From: Variovorax sp. Root411
Lineage (GTDB): Bacteria > Pseudomonadota > Gammaproteobacteria > Burkholderiales > Burkholderiaceae_C
DNA: 64,000 bases
Assembly: GCF_001425205.1 (NCBI RefSeq)
Contig: NZ_LMDW01000020.1
Span: 99,151-163,150, forward strand
Reading direction: 5' to 3'
The position numbers were made by a program, and so were the translations under genes. This document shows positions 9,055-19,385 of this stretch, in pieces. Below the pieces are notes generated by a model, which searched no databases, was not told where the DNA came from, and saw only the letters and a program-made list of their open reading frames with translations. The first letter of the stretch is position 1. The number at the start of each line of letters is the position of its first letter.

Positions 9055-9447
9055 ATGAGCACCCCCACTTCCAACAGCACCCGGAACGACGCCGGCGGTG
9101 ACGGCGCGGACGACAGTCGCGCCTTCCGCTTTCCCACGTCGGACCATCACCCCGCTCAACCCCTGGAGTCCGGCAGCACGCCCGCCGCCCGGGCCGTGAC
9201 CGCAATACCGGAAGAGCAGGCGATCGACCATGGCATCGAAGAGTCGTTTCCCGCGAGCGATCCGGTGTCGGTGAGCGTGTCGAAGTCGATGCCGGTGTCG
9301 GCCGCACCCGCTCCCACCCGCGCCAGTGCGCCGCGCACACCGGCTCGCACGGAGATGCAGGGTTTGGCCGCAGGCATCGTTTTTGCCGGAGGAGCCTTGG
9401 CACTGGCCGCCGCGGCGGGTTATCTCGCTGCACGGCGCAGGCACTGA
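9055..9447 (+). CDS. Small protein with EESFPASDP motif and C-terminal membrane helix
   Basis: A 130-residue protein. The N-terminal two thirds are polar and probably disordered. It contains IDHGIEESFPASDPVS (about residues 61-76), a signature shared by many small Burkholderiales stress-island proteins of unknown function. Residues 104-125 form one hydrophobic helix followed by AARRRH, suggesting a tail-anchored inner-membrane protein with its N-terminus in the cytoplasm. The start at 9055 follows GAGGAG. It lies upstream of the glycosyltransferase with a 93-nt gap. Confidence 0.75.
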   Translation: MSTPTSNSTRNDAGGDGADDSRAFRFPTSDHHPAQPLESGSTPAARAVTAIPEEQAIDHGIEESFPASDPVSVSVSKSMPVSAAPAPTRASAPRTPARTEMQGLAAGIVFAGGALALAAAAGYLAARRRH

Positions 9448-9540
9448 GGCCAGGTTTCGCCGACCCGCTGCGCCTGGCATCGGGTCGCGGCGCCGGAGGG
9501 GAGCCGCCTTGCCGTTCGACGAGAAAACCGAGGAGATTTC

Positions 9541-10671
9541 ATGCGTTTCGTGATGTTCTGCCATTCGCTCGTGTCCGACTGGAACCATGGCAATGCCCAT
9601 TTCCTGCGCGGCATCTGCAGCGAGCTTGTCGCGCGCGGCCATGAGGTGGCCGTGTACGAGCCCCGGCGCGGCTGGAGCCGTGCCAACCTCGAGGCCGAGC
9701 ACGGGCGCTCGCCCTTGGACGGCTTCGCGCGCGCCTACCCCGAGCTGCAAAGCACGCCGTACGACCGCGCGACGCTCGACCTCGACACCGTGCTCGACGG
9801 CGCCGACGTCGTCCTCGTGCACGAGTGGAACGAGCCCGCGCTGGTGCGCCGCATCGGCCTGCACCGGCGCGACGGCGGCAGCTACCGCCTGCTGTTCCAC
9901 GACACGCACCACCGCTCGGTGACGGACGAAAAATCCATGGCTGCCTACGACCTCACGCACTACGACGGCGTGCTCGCCTTCGGCGACGTGGTTCGCGACC
10001 GGTACCGCCGCAAGGGCTGGGCGCGGCAAGCGTGGACCTGGCACGAAGCCGCGGACGTGCGGCATTTTCATCCGTGTCCCGAAGTGGCGCAGAGCGGCGG
10101 CCTCGTGTGGATCGGCAACTGGGGCGATGGCGAGCGCGCGGCCGAACTCGACGAATTCCTGCTCGAGCCGGTGCGCAGCCTCGGCCTGAAGGCCAGCGTG
10201 CACGGCGTGCGCTACTCCGATCACGCGCTCGATCGCCTGAGCGCGGCCGGCGCCGAGTACGGCGGCTGGCTCGCCAACTACAAGTTGCCCCTTGTGTTCG
10301 CACGCCACCGGGTCACGGTGCACGTGCCGCGCCGGGCTTTTGTGGAAGCACTGCCTGGCATTCCCACCATCCGCATGTTCGAGGCATTGGCCTGCGGCAT
10401 TCCGCTGATCAGCGCGCCCTGGCACGACACCGAGGAGTTGTTCGCCCCGGGCGATTTTCTCGTTGCGAACGACGGGGCTGCGATGCGCGGCCACCTGCGC
10501 GACGTGCTCGAAGACCGCGAGCTCGCCCGTTCGCTGGCGCAGCAGGGTCTTGCCACGGTGCGCGCCCGCCACACCTGCGCGCACCGCGTGGACGAACTGC
10601 TCGCCATCCTCGCGGAACTCGATCAGGTGTCTGCCGAGCCTTTCGTTTCCCCCGGAAGGCTCGTTGCATAA
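9541..10671 (+). CDS. Glycosyltransferase (GT-B, CgeB/GT4-like)
   Basis: A 376-residue GT-B-fold protein without a signal peptide. The N-terminal Rossmann segment starts MRFVMFCHSLVSDWNHGNAH with an ARGHEVAVYEP strand. The C-terminal nucleotide-sugar half carries IPTIRMFEALACGIPLISAP (about 271-290), the family EAxACGxP motif, followed by NDGAAMRGHLRDVLEDRELA. This matches the glycosyl transferase 1/2 C-terminal domain. Donor and acceptor are unknown. It is isolated among stress genes rather than in a polysaccharide locus, so it may modify a small metabolite or surface component (inference). Confidence 0.8.
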   Translation: MRFVMFCHSLVSDWNHGNAHFLRGICSELVARGHEVAVYEPRRGWSRANLEAEHGRSPLDGFARAYPELQSTPYDRATLDLDTVLDGADVVLVHEWNEPALVRRIGLHRRDGGSYRLLFHDTHHRSVTDEKSMAAYDLTHYDGVLAFGDVVRDRYRRKGWARQAWTWHEAADVRHFHPCPEVAQSGGLVWIGNWGDGERAAELDEFLLEPVRSLGLKASVHGVRYSDHALDRLSAAGAEYGGWLANYKLPLVFARHRVTVHVPRRAFVEALPGIPTIRMFEALACGIPLISAPWHDTEELFAPGDFLVANDGAAMRGHLRDVLEDRELARSLAQQGLATVRARHTCAHRVDELLAILAELDQVSAEPFVSPGRLVA

Positions 10672-10760
10672 GAACGGGGCGAACAGCGGGTGATGGTCCA
10701 GCCAGCGGGCACGGCGCTTGCCGGGGTGGGCGTGTTCAATCCTTTCCAGGCGAGCCTCGA

Positions 10761-11018
10761 ATGAAAAGAAACCTGCCGCGTCCCGGCCCCGCTGCCGAGT
10801 GCTACGAGTTGCTGCACCTCCTGTCACGCCGGCCCATGCCGGTGGTCTATTCGGCGCCCGAAGACATCCACAAGATCCTGGCGCTGCGCAGCGCCTCGCT
10901 GCTGGAGGCGCTGACCGACCCCAGCGTGACCCTGCGTAGCGGCGAACGGCGGATTCCTCGCGCCATCGTGACGGGCCTCACTGCCGAAGGCCGTGCCGTC
11001 TGCATGTCCCACAGATAG
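10761..11018 (+). CDS. Small conserved protein, winged-helix-like (paralogue B)
   Basis: An 85-residue protein sharing with 2751-3086 the pattern of a PEDI-type helix start, ILALRSASLLEAL, and a T-x-EGR element (VTGLTAEGRAV) near the C-terminus. The resemblance is to the recognition helix plus wing of MarR-like folds, but this is visual only. The start is ATG 10761, weakly preceded by CGAG purines. It converges with the third paralogue (11046-11285), leaving 27 nt between stops. The function is unknown. Confidence 0.65.
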   Translation: MKRNLPRPGPAAECYELLHLLSRRPMPVVYSAPEDIHKILALRSASLLEALTDPSVTLRSGERRIPRAIVTGLTAEGRAVCMSHR

Positions 11019-11045
11019 CCGTCCGGCACGCGCGTTCTTCGCGCT

Positions 11046-11285
11046 TCATTGCGGCGGCAGCGCGGCGCCGTCATCGTCACCCGGAGCGAGCGCCCGCCGG
11101 CCCTCCGGCGTGAGCGAAAGGAAGCGGCCCACCTCGACACCATCGCCATGGCCGTTGTTGCGCAGCGTGAAGGCGGCGACCATGCCAGCGGCGCGCAGCA
11201 CCAGCAGATTGTCGATGTCGTCGGGACGGGTGAGGTCGAGCGGGGAGCGCAGCTTCGACAGTTTGCGCAGGAATTCGATGGACAT
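11046..11285 (-). CDS. Small conserved protein, winged-helix-like (paralogue C)
   Basis: A 79-residue protein: RPDDIDNLLVLRAAGMVAAF followed by FLSLTPEGRRAL. It matches paralogues A (2751) and B (10761) in the DI-x6-LRAA core and the LT-x-EGR wing-like element. The start ATG 11285 has GGAGG-type purines nearby. It is 30 nt downstream of the rpoN paralogue on the same strand and is therefore probably co-transcribed with it, which could tie this small-protein family to the sigma-54 module. Confidence 0.65.
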   Translation of the reverse strand: MSIEFLRKLSKLRSPLDLTRPDDIDNLLVLRAAGMVAAFTLRNNGHGDGVEVGRFLSLTPEGRRALAPGDDDGAALPPQ

Positions 11286-11315
11286 GGGAGGCCTGCTACT
11301 GATTTCAGGGCGGCG

Positions 11316-12695
11316 TCACGCGGCAGCCCGCCGTTCGCCCTGCACGCGGCGCCGCTCCACGGGGTCGATGTTCATGCCCTGGCGATACTTGGTGACGGTG
11401 CGGCGGGCGATGCAGAAACCCTGCTGCGTCAGCTGCCGCGCCAAGTCCACGTCGCTCAGCGGCGCAGCCGGCCGCTCGACGGAAATCAGTTCGCGGATCA
11501 GTTCCTGCAACGCCACGGGCGCGCTCGCGCCACCCGTCGCATGGGTCAGGCCGCGCGAAAAGAAATGCTGCAGCTCGAACACGCCGCAGGGCGTGGCCAT
11601 GTACTTGTTGTGCACGCTGCGCGAAATGGTGGAGGGATGCACGCCAACCTCGTCGGCGATCTCGCGCAGGCCGAGCGGCTTCATCGCGAGCGGCCCGTGC
11701 TCCAGGAACATCGTCTGGCGCGCAACGATCGCGCGGGCCACGCCGAGAATGGTGGAGGCCCGCTGCACCGCATTGCCGACGGCCCAGCGCGCATGCTCCA
11801 GGCAATCCTTCAGCGCGGCGCCGGCCTGCTTGCGATGCTGTTCGAACAGTTCGACGTACGCCGTGTTGACGCTCACGCGCGGCATGGCGCTGGCATTGAG
11901 CGAGGTCTTCCATGCGCCGCGCACCTTCTTCACGGTCACGTCGGGCATCACCACGCGGGTGGCGGCGTCGCCGTGCTGCCAGCCAGGTCGCGGGTTCAAC
12001 TGGCGAATGGCGGCGACGGCGCGGGCCACGTCGGCGGGCGAGGCTTCCGTCGCGCTGGAGAGCCGCGCTACGTCGCCGCTCGCGAGCAGATCGATGTGGC
12101 GTTCGACGATGCGCCGCGCGAGCTGCCGCATGCCGGCATCCGCGATGGCGTCGAGTTGCAGGCCGATGCACTCCTGCACGCTGCGCGCCGCGACGCCCGC
12201 GGGGTCCAGTGCCTGGACCCGCTTCAGCGCAATGCGCAGCTCCGCTTCGGCACTGTGTTCGCCGAGCGCGGCGCCGAGTTCCGCCAGCGAGATGCGCAGG
12301 TAGCCATCGTCGTCCAGCGCCTCGACCAGCGCCGCGGCAAAGGCCGCTTCGCGCTGCGACAGCCGCAGCACGCCGAGCTGGCCGTGCAGATGGGCGTGCA
12401 GCGATTCGGGCAATGCCACGCGCTGCATGAAGTCGAGGCTGTCGTCGTGGGACAGGTGCTGCGCGCCGCTGGCGGGCGCGGCCGTGATCCGCTCGAACGC
12501 GGACCCGGCGAGGCCCTCTGCATCGGCCGCCGGTGGATCTTCGACTTCGAGGAAGGGGTTCAGGTCGGCGGTTTCGCGCAGCGCCTGCGCGTACTCCTGG
12601 GCCGACATCTGGAGCAGACGCACGGCATGCTGGAGCCGGGGCGAGAACACCGCCGCCTGCACGTGGCGCGGCTGCAAGGAAATCGAATGGTTCAT
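11316..12695 (-). CDS. rpoN: RNA polymerase sigma-54 factor, paralogue
   Basis: A 459-residue sigma-54. Region I is at the N-terminus (QLQ-type activator-interacting segment, SPRLQHAVRLLQMSAQEY), then a core-binding region (about 90-290), an HTH containing LREIADEVGVHPSTISRSVH, and the RpoN box ARRTVTKYRQ (430-439; the canonical box is ARRTVAKYRE). Housekeeping rpoN in proteobacteria is usually followed by hpf and ptsN; here it is followed by a small winged-helix-like gene and sits in a signalling island, so it is probably a second, specialised copy. A consensus sigma-54 promoter lies upstream at 12760-12774, which implies autoregulation. Confidence 0.93.
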   Translation of the reverse strand: MNHSISLQPRHVQAAVFSPRLQHAVRLLQMSAQEYAQALRETADLNPFLEVEDPPAADAEGLAGSAFERITAAPASGAQHLSHDDSLDFMQRVALPESLHAHLHGQLGVLRLSQREAAFAAALVEALDDDGYLRISLAELGAALGEHSAEAELRIALKRVQALDPAGVAARSVQECIGLQLDAIADAGMRQLARRIVERHIDLLASGDVARLSSATEASPADVARAVAAIRQLNPRPGWQHGDAATRVVMPDVTVKKVRGAWKTSLNASAMPRVSVNTAYVELFEQHRKQAGAALKDCLEHARWAVGNAVQRASTILGVARAIVARQTMFLEHGPLAMKPLGLREIADEVGVHPSTISRSVHNKYMATPCGVFELQHFFSRGLTHATGGASAPVALQELIRELISVERPAAPLSDVDLARQLTQQGFCIARRTVTKYRQGMNIDPVERRRVQGERRAAA

Positions 12696-12759
12696 GGCGT
12701 GGGCGGCGCGGCGGGTTGAACGAGACGGTCGGTTTTTCCCCGGTCGGGGAGTCGCATGC

Positions 12760-12774
12760 GCAACGGTCGTGCCA
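12760..12774 (-). promoter_or_regulatory. Consensus sigma-54 promoter of the rpoN paralogue
   Basis: On the minus strand the sequence reads TGGCACGACCGTTGC: the -24 element TGGCACG, four bases, then the -12 element TTGC, with correct spacing. The predicted transcription start is near 12748, about 53 nt before the rpoN ATG at 12695. Confidence 0.75.
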
Positions 12775-12920
12775 GCTCAGTCTGCATCGACTTGGTTTGA
12801 AAATTGAAAATCAAAGTACTCATAAATGATTCGCCTCTCATGGAGGCGGGAAGCCTTGCCGCAAATCTTGCAGTCGGCCTGGGGCAGACAGCGGGCGGTC
12901 ATTGCTCGAAACTCGGAGGC

Positions 12921-13283
12921 ATGAAAAACCGGTCGAACGAAATCGGCGCGCGGCAGCGTCCCGGATGGGGCGCGCTGTGCGCGGGGGCCGCGTTGCTGGG
13001 CATGGCGTTGTGGAGCCGGCGGGCGGTGCGCTCGCGCAATGCGGCGCGCGCGGCGCTCGCATCGAAGCAGGCCTTGCACGCGCAGCTGCTGTTGCGGGTC
13101 CGATCGCTCGACCATGACCTGCGCAGCCCGGTCGGGGCGATGGCCGTGGCCCTCGAGCTGCTGCGAACCGCGGACGACGCGCGGACGCATGCCGAGGCGG
13201 CCGATGTGCTGGAACGGCAGATCGCGCGTATGACTACGCTGACAGAGCGAGTGCACGAACTCGCACAGGGCTTGGCCGACTGA
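12921..13283 (+). CDS. Membrane-anchored orphan HisKA (DHp) domain protein, no ATPase domain
   Basis: A 120-residue protein. Residues 16-31 are hydrophobic (GALCAGAALLGMALW), followed by basic residues, so it is anchored with the C-terminus in the cytoplasm. Residues 57-118 form a histidine-kinase dimerisation/phosphoacceptor helix pair with an H-box, LDHDLRSPVGAMAVALELL (His65), but the protein ends before any ATPase domain. I choose ATG 12921 (CGGAGG just upstream); TTG 12804 or ATG 12840 would give longer forms. It is 111 nt upstream of the sigma-54 activator gene, so it may pass phosphate to, or sequester, that regulator (inference). Confidence 0.65.
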   Translation: MKNRSNEIGARQRPGWGALCAGAALLGMALWSRRAVRSRNAARAALASKQALHAQLLLRVRSLDHDLRSPVGAMAVALELLRTADDARTHAEAADVLERQIARMTTLTERVHELAQGLAD

Positions 13284-13394
13284 GCCGTCCGTCGCGCAGC
13301 GATTCCGGGGCATCATGAAAAAGCGGGGGGAGGCACTTCGCGGTTGCACAAGACTGGCCACAGCACAAGAGCGTCAGAAGACGAGGAAAAGAAA

Positions 13395-14819
<1,425 letters not shown>

Positions 14820-15073
14820 GGCTGTGCTCCTGCTGCTGCGCGCCGCGGCATCGGGCGCGGTAGCGCTGCTTCCAGTCGTGCAGGCGCCGCCGATAGAGTT
14901 CGGCGCCCGCGGGATCGAATTCCGTCCCCCGAAAGTTCGCCGGATCTTCGAGGGGATGGTGCGAGAAGTAATTGGGTTCGTTGTTCATGCGTCTCTCCGG
15001 TGGGGCGCACGGTGCGTCCGGCAAGCTGCGTGCCAGCCGCATGCGGGTTGCCTTCGCACGACAGGAGAACGCA

Positions 15074-18000
15074 TTGAATGACCTGACCCCCGACCACTTC
15101 GAGGAGGCCCTGGGCGACGAGATCGACGACGCCGTGCCGTCGCGCGGCTACCGCATGCTGCCCGTGGTCGGGCTCGGCGGGTCGGCCGGCGGCATGGAGG
15201 CATTGGCCGCGTTCTTCGAAACCACGCCCGCCGACACCGGCGTGGCGTTCGTGGTCGTGCTGCAGATGGCAGCGGCGAACGAAGGCGCGCTGGCCCAGGT
15301 GCTGCAGCGCAGTACCCGGATGCGCGTCGTGCCGGTATCGGAGCGCGAGCGCATCGAGGCCGACACGGTGTACGTGATTGCGCCGGGCAAGGCGTTGCGC
15401 ACGCGCGGCGCGATGCTCGAGGCGGCCGACATCCCGCACGATCGCGGCCGGCATGTGGCGGTCGACTATTTCTTCCGCGCGCTGGCCGACACGCACGGTC
15501 CCCATGCAGTGGCCGTGGTGCTGTCGGGCGTGGATGGCGGCGGCGCCATCGGGGTCAAGCGCATCAAGGAGCGCGGCGGCCTGACCATCGCGCAGGAGCC
15601 GCAGGAAGCGCAGCACAACGGCATGGCCCGGTCGGCAATTGCCACCGGCATGATCGATTGGGTGCTGCCCGTGCGCGAGATCGGCCGGCGCATCGACGCT
15701 TACCTGCGCATCGAGGCACAGTTGCAGCTGCCCCCGGAAGGCTCGCCCGCAAACACGGTGCACGACGGTGAGGATGCGGATGAATCCGCCTTGCGCGAGG
15801 TGCTGTCCTTCGTTCGCAGCCACACGGGCCGCGATTTCGGTGACTACAAGCGCGCCACCGTGCTGCGCCGCATCGGGCGGCGCATGCAGGTCAACGGGGT
15901 GAGCGACCTCGCGGCGTATCTCGATTGCCTGCGCACCCGTCCGGGCGAGGCCGGCGCACTGCTGCAGGACATGCTGATCAGCGTGACCAACTTCTTCCGC
16001 GACACGGAGTGCTTTCGCGCGCTGGAAGACATGGTGCACGAGCTGTTTCGCAACAAGACGGCTTCGGACACCGTGCGCGTGTGGGTGGTGGCCTGCGCCA
16101 CCGGCGAGGAGGCGTACTCGCTGGCCATGCTGCTGAGCGAACATGCACGCACGCTCGAAAGCCCGCCGTCCATCCAGATCTTCGCCACCGACCTCGACGA
16201 AGATGCGATCCGTGCCGGGCGCCAAGGCCTCTATCCCATGGCCGTGGAGGCCGACGTTTCAGACGAGCGCCTGAGCCGGTTCTTCATGCGGGAGCCGCGC
16301 GGCTACCGCGTGCGCCGCGAGGTGCGCGAGACGGTGCTCTTCGCCGTGCACGACGTGCTGAAAGACTCGCCGTTCTCGCGCATCGACCTGGTCACCTGCC
16401 GCAACCTGCTGATCTATCTCAACCGCGACGCACAGGCCAGGGTGTTCGACACGCTCCATTTCGCGCTCGTGCCCGGCGGCCGGCTGTTCCTCGGTGCCTC
16501 GGAGGCGGTGGCAGACGACAGCCCGCTGTTCTCGGACATCGACAAGAAGCACCGCATCTATGCGAAACGCTCCATCGCGCGTGCGGAGCTGCCGATGCCG
16601 GCGGGGCGCAGCAGCAGCGCTGCGATCGCCATGGAGATGAAGCGGTCGCCGCCCGTGATCTCGGCCGGCGCATATGCCCAGGCCCAGCGGCAGCCCGTGC
16701 AGCCGCTGCAGGCAGACGGCCGGCCGATGACCTTCGCCGAACTGCACCTGAAGCTGCTCGACCGCCTGGCCCCGCCGACGATCCTGCTCGATGCGGAGTA
16801 CGAGATGCTGCACATCTCGCCGGCGGCAACGCAATTCCTGCACTTCTCGGGCGGCGAGCCTTCGCGCAACGTGCTGCGCGCCATCCTGCCCGATCTGAGG
16901 GCGGAACTGCAGACGGCGCTCTACCACGTCGCCGGGAAGCGCGAGCCCGTGACGTTGGCGCCGGTGCCGGTGCGGCTGGACGACGCCGAAGTGGAGGTTT
17001 CGCTCGGCGTGCAACCCGTGCAGGAACTCGGCGGCGGCCTGCTGGTGACGCTGCGGCATGAAGCCGCCCCTGCACGCGAACAAGGCCCGGCGGTCGCGCG
17101 CGTGGGTGCGGAGCCGCTGTCCCAGCACCTGGAACGCGAAGTGACGCGCCTGAAGGCGCAACTGCGCGAAACGGTGGAGCAATACGAAACCTCCGCCGAG
17201 GAACTCAAGGCCAGCAACGAGGAGTTGCACGCCATGAACGAGGAACTCCATTCGGCCACGGAGCAACTCGAAACGAGCCGGGAGGAGCTGCAGTCGCTCA
17301 ACGAGGAGCTCACCACCGTCAACCACCAGCTCAAGAGCAAGGTGGAGGACCTGGGCCACGCGAGCAGCGACATGATGAACCTGATGGACGCCATGGCCAT
17401 CGCCACGGTGTTCCTCGATCGCGGCTTCAGGGTGACGCGCTTCACGCCCAGCGCGGTTTCCGTGTTCAAGCTGATCGCCTCCGACGTGGGGCGTCCGCTG
17501 TCGGACCTGACCACGCCGCTGGACTATCCGCAACTCATGCAGGATGCGCGCGGCGTGCTCGAAACCCTGCAGCCTACCGAGCGCCTGGTCGGCGACGCGA
17601 ACGGCCGCTGGTACCTGGCGCGGGCCAGGCCGTACCGCACCATCGAGGATCGCATCGCCGGGGTGGTGCTGACCTTCGTGGACGTCACCGAGCGCAAGGA
17701 GGCGCAGGAGTCGCTGCGGCAGTCGCAGGAGCGCTTCCGGCTGGTGCTGGAAAACGCGGTCGACTTCGCGATCTTCTCCGTGGACATGGAGCGCAAGGTC
17801 AAGAGCTGGAACACCGGCGCGCAGCGGCTGCTGGGCTACACCGAAGCGGAGATCCTGGGGCAGGCGGCCGATCTCATCTTCACCGAAGAAGACCGCGCCG
17901 GCGGCGCGCCGCAGGAAGAGTTCCGCACCGCGCTGTCGGCCGGGCGCGCCTCCGACGACCGGCTGCACCAGCGCAAGGACGGCTCGCGCTTCTGGGCCAG

Positions 18001-19336
18001 CGGAGCGCTCATGCCCATGCACAACGGCGAAGGCGAGGTGATCGGCATGGTGAAGGTGCTGCGCGACCAGAGCGAGCAGCGCGCGGCCCAGGAAGAGGTG
18101 GAGCAAAGCCGCGCCGAACTGCTCGATGCGCTGCGCGCCAACGAATCCGCGCGCAAGGCGCTGGAAGCCGCCGACGTGGCGAAGGACCGCTTCCTGGCCG
18201 TGCTCTCGCACGAGCTGCGCAACCCGCTCGCCTCCATCAGCGGCGCGGCCGAACTGCTCGCGCCCGATGCCATTGCCGCGCCGGACCAGGCGCGCGCATC
18301 GCGGGTGATCCAGCGCCAGGCCGCGGCCATGAAGGTGCTGCTGGGCGACCTGCTCGACGTGTCGAGCCTGCGGCGCGGCAGGCTGGTGCTGCGCCGGGAA
18401 CGCGTTTCGGCGCAGGACATTGCCGACGCCGCCGTGGAGGCTACGCTCCCGCTGGTGGAGCACGGCGGGCATTCGCTCGAACTGCGCATTGCCGCCAACG
18501 AGATCGCGATCGACGCCGATCCCATCCGCCTTGCCCAGGTGGTGTCCAACCTGCTGTCGAACGCGGCCAAGTACACGCCCGAGCGTGGCGCCATCGTGCT
18601 CGACGTGCGTGCCGCCGGCGGCGACGCGGTCTTCGAGGTGACGGACAACGGCATCGGCATGGAACCGCACATGGTGGAGGCCATGTTCGAGATGTTCGCG
18701 CAGAGCGCGCATGGGCGTGAGCGCGCGGCTGGCGGGCTGGGCATCGGCCTGGCATTGGTGCGCAGCATCGTGGAGCTGCACGGCGGCACCGTGACCGGAA
18801 GCAGCGAGGGAAGAGGGCGGGGCAGCAGGTTCACCGTTCGCATACCGCTGGCCGGCGCGCAGGCCAGCGCACAGGCCGGCAAAGCCCCCGTGGCGCCGCA
18901 GCACACCGGCGCGGCGCCGGCCGACGGCGCGCCCCGGGTGCTGCTGGCGGACGACAACGCCGATGCGCTCTGGGGAATGGCGCGGATGCTGGCGCTCTCG
19001 GGCTTCACGGTGCAAACCGCCAGCAATGGCGCCGAGGCGCTGACCCTCGCGGAGCACTTCCAGCCCGATGCCGCCGTGCTCGACATCGGCATGCCCGACA
19101 TGGACGGCCACGAGGTGGCGCGCCGGATCCGGGCGGCCGCATGGGGCCGGGGCATGTTCCTCGTGGCTGCAACCGGCTGGGGCCAGCCCGAGGACAAGCG
19201 AACCGCCATGGAGGCGGGCTTCGACGAGCACCTCGTCAAGCCCGTGGCCGCGGCCGACGTGCAGCGCCTGCTGCGCAAGAGGGGGCACGCACGCAACAAC
19301 AACCGCGACGGCCAGCAAGGCCGAGGCGCGGAGTAG
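15074..19336 (+). CDS. Hybrid CheB-like/CheR-PAS-histidine kinase-receiver protein with degenerate CheB
   Basis: A 1420-residue paralogue of the protein at 4193-8332 with the same domain order: CheB-like, CheR (ACATGEEAYS, CRNLLIYL), coiled coil (EELKASNEELHAMNEEL type), PAS domains, HisKA (His1046 in LSHELRNPL), HATPase (DNGIGM, GLGIGLAL) and receiver (Asp1337 in LDIGMPDMDG). The CheB-like domain keeps the Ser motif GGSAGG, but the catalytic His position reads VLQMAAANE (Gln for His) and the Asp motif reads LSGVDGGG instead of LSG-x-GSDG, so the esterase is probably dead and kept as a structural or sensing part. The start TTG 15074 follows AGGAGAACGCA. Confidence 0.9.
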   Translation: MNDLTPDHFEEALGDEIDDAVPSRGYRMLPVVGLGGSAGGMEALAAFFETTPADTGVAFVVVLQMAAANEGALAQVLQRSTRMRVVPVSERERIEADTVYVIAPGKALRTRGAMLEAADIPHDRGRHVAVDYFFRALADTHGPHAVAVVLSGVDGGGAIGVKRIKERGGLTIAQEPQEAQHNGMARSAIATGMIDWVLPVREIGRRIDAYLRIEAQLQLPPEGSPANTVHDGEDADESALREVLSFVRSHTGRDFGDYKRATVLRRIGRRMQVNGVSDLAAYLDCLRTRPGEAGALLQDMLISVTNFFRDTECFRALEDMVHELFRNKTASDTVRVWVVACATGEEAYSLAMLLSEHARTLESPPSIQIFATDLDEDAIRAGRQGLYPMAVEADVSDERLSRFFMREPRGYRVRREVRETVLFAVHDVLKDSPFSRIDLVTCRNLLIYLNRDAQARVFDTLHFALVPGGRLFLGASEAVADDSPLFSDIDKKHRIYAKRSIARAELPMPAGRSSSAAIAMEMKRSPPVISAGAYAQAQRQPVQPLQADGRPMTFAELHLKLLDRLAPPTILLDAEYEMLHISPAATQFLHFSGGEPSRNVLRAILPDLRAELQTALYHVAGKREPVTLAPVPVRLDDAEVEVSLGVQPVQELGGGLLVTLRHEAAPAREQGPAVARVGAEPLSQHLEREVTRLKAQLRETVEQYETSAEELKASNEELHAMNEELHSATEQLETSREELQSLNEELTTVNHQLKSKVEDLGHASSDMMNLMDAMAIATVFLDRGFRVTRFTPSAVSVFKLIASDVGRPLSDLTTPLDYPQLMQDARGVLETLQPTERLVGDANGRWYLARARPYRTIEDRIAGVVLTFVDVTERKEAQESLRQSQERFRLVLENAVDFAIFSVDMERKVKSWNTGAQRLLGYTEAEILGQAADLIFTEEDRAGGAPQEEFRTALSAGRASDDRLHQRKDGSRFWASGALMPMHNGEGEVIGMVKVLRDQSEQRAAQEEVEQSRAELLDALRANESARKALEAADVAKDRFLAVLSHELRNPLASISGAAELLAPDAIAAPDQARASRVIQRQAAAMKVLLGDLLDVSSLRRGRLVLRRERVSAQDIADAAVEATLPLVEHGGHSLELRIAANEIAIDADPIRLAQVVSNLLSNAAKYTPERGAIVLDVRAAGGDAVFEVTDNGIGMEPHMVEAMFEMFAQSAHGRERAAGGLGIGLALVRSIVELHGGTVTGSSEGRGRGSRFTVRIPLAGAQASAQAGKAPVAPQHTGAAPADGAPRVLLADDNADALWGMARMLALSGFTVQTASNGAEALTLAEHFQPDAAVLDIGMPDMDGHEVARRIRAAAWGRGMFLVAATGWGQPEDKRTAMEAGFDEHLVKPVAAADVQRLLRKRGHARNNNRDGQQGRGAE

Positions 19337-19345
19337 CGCAGCGGC

Positions 19346-19360
19346 AGGCACGTGCCTTGC
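19346..19360 (+). promoter_or_regulatory. Near-consensus sigma-54 promoter upstream of cheB
   Basis: AGGCACGTGCCTTGC matches the -24/-12 pattern GGCAC-N5-TTGC with exact spacing; only the leading T of TGGCAC is changed to A. The predicted start is near 19372, leaving about a 14-nt leader before the ATG at 19386. GGCACGTGCC is also a self-palindrome, so a protein operator is an alternative reading. Confidence 0.45.
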
Positions 19361-19385
19361 CGTTGTAAAAACTCGGTAACGAAGC

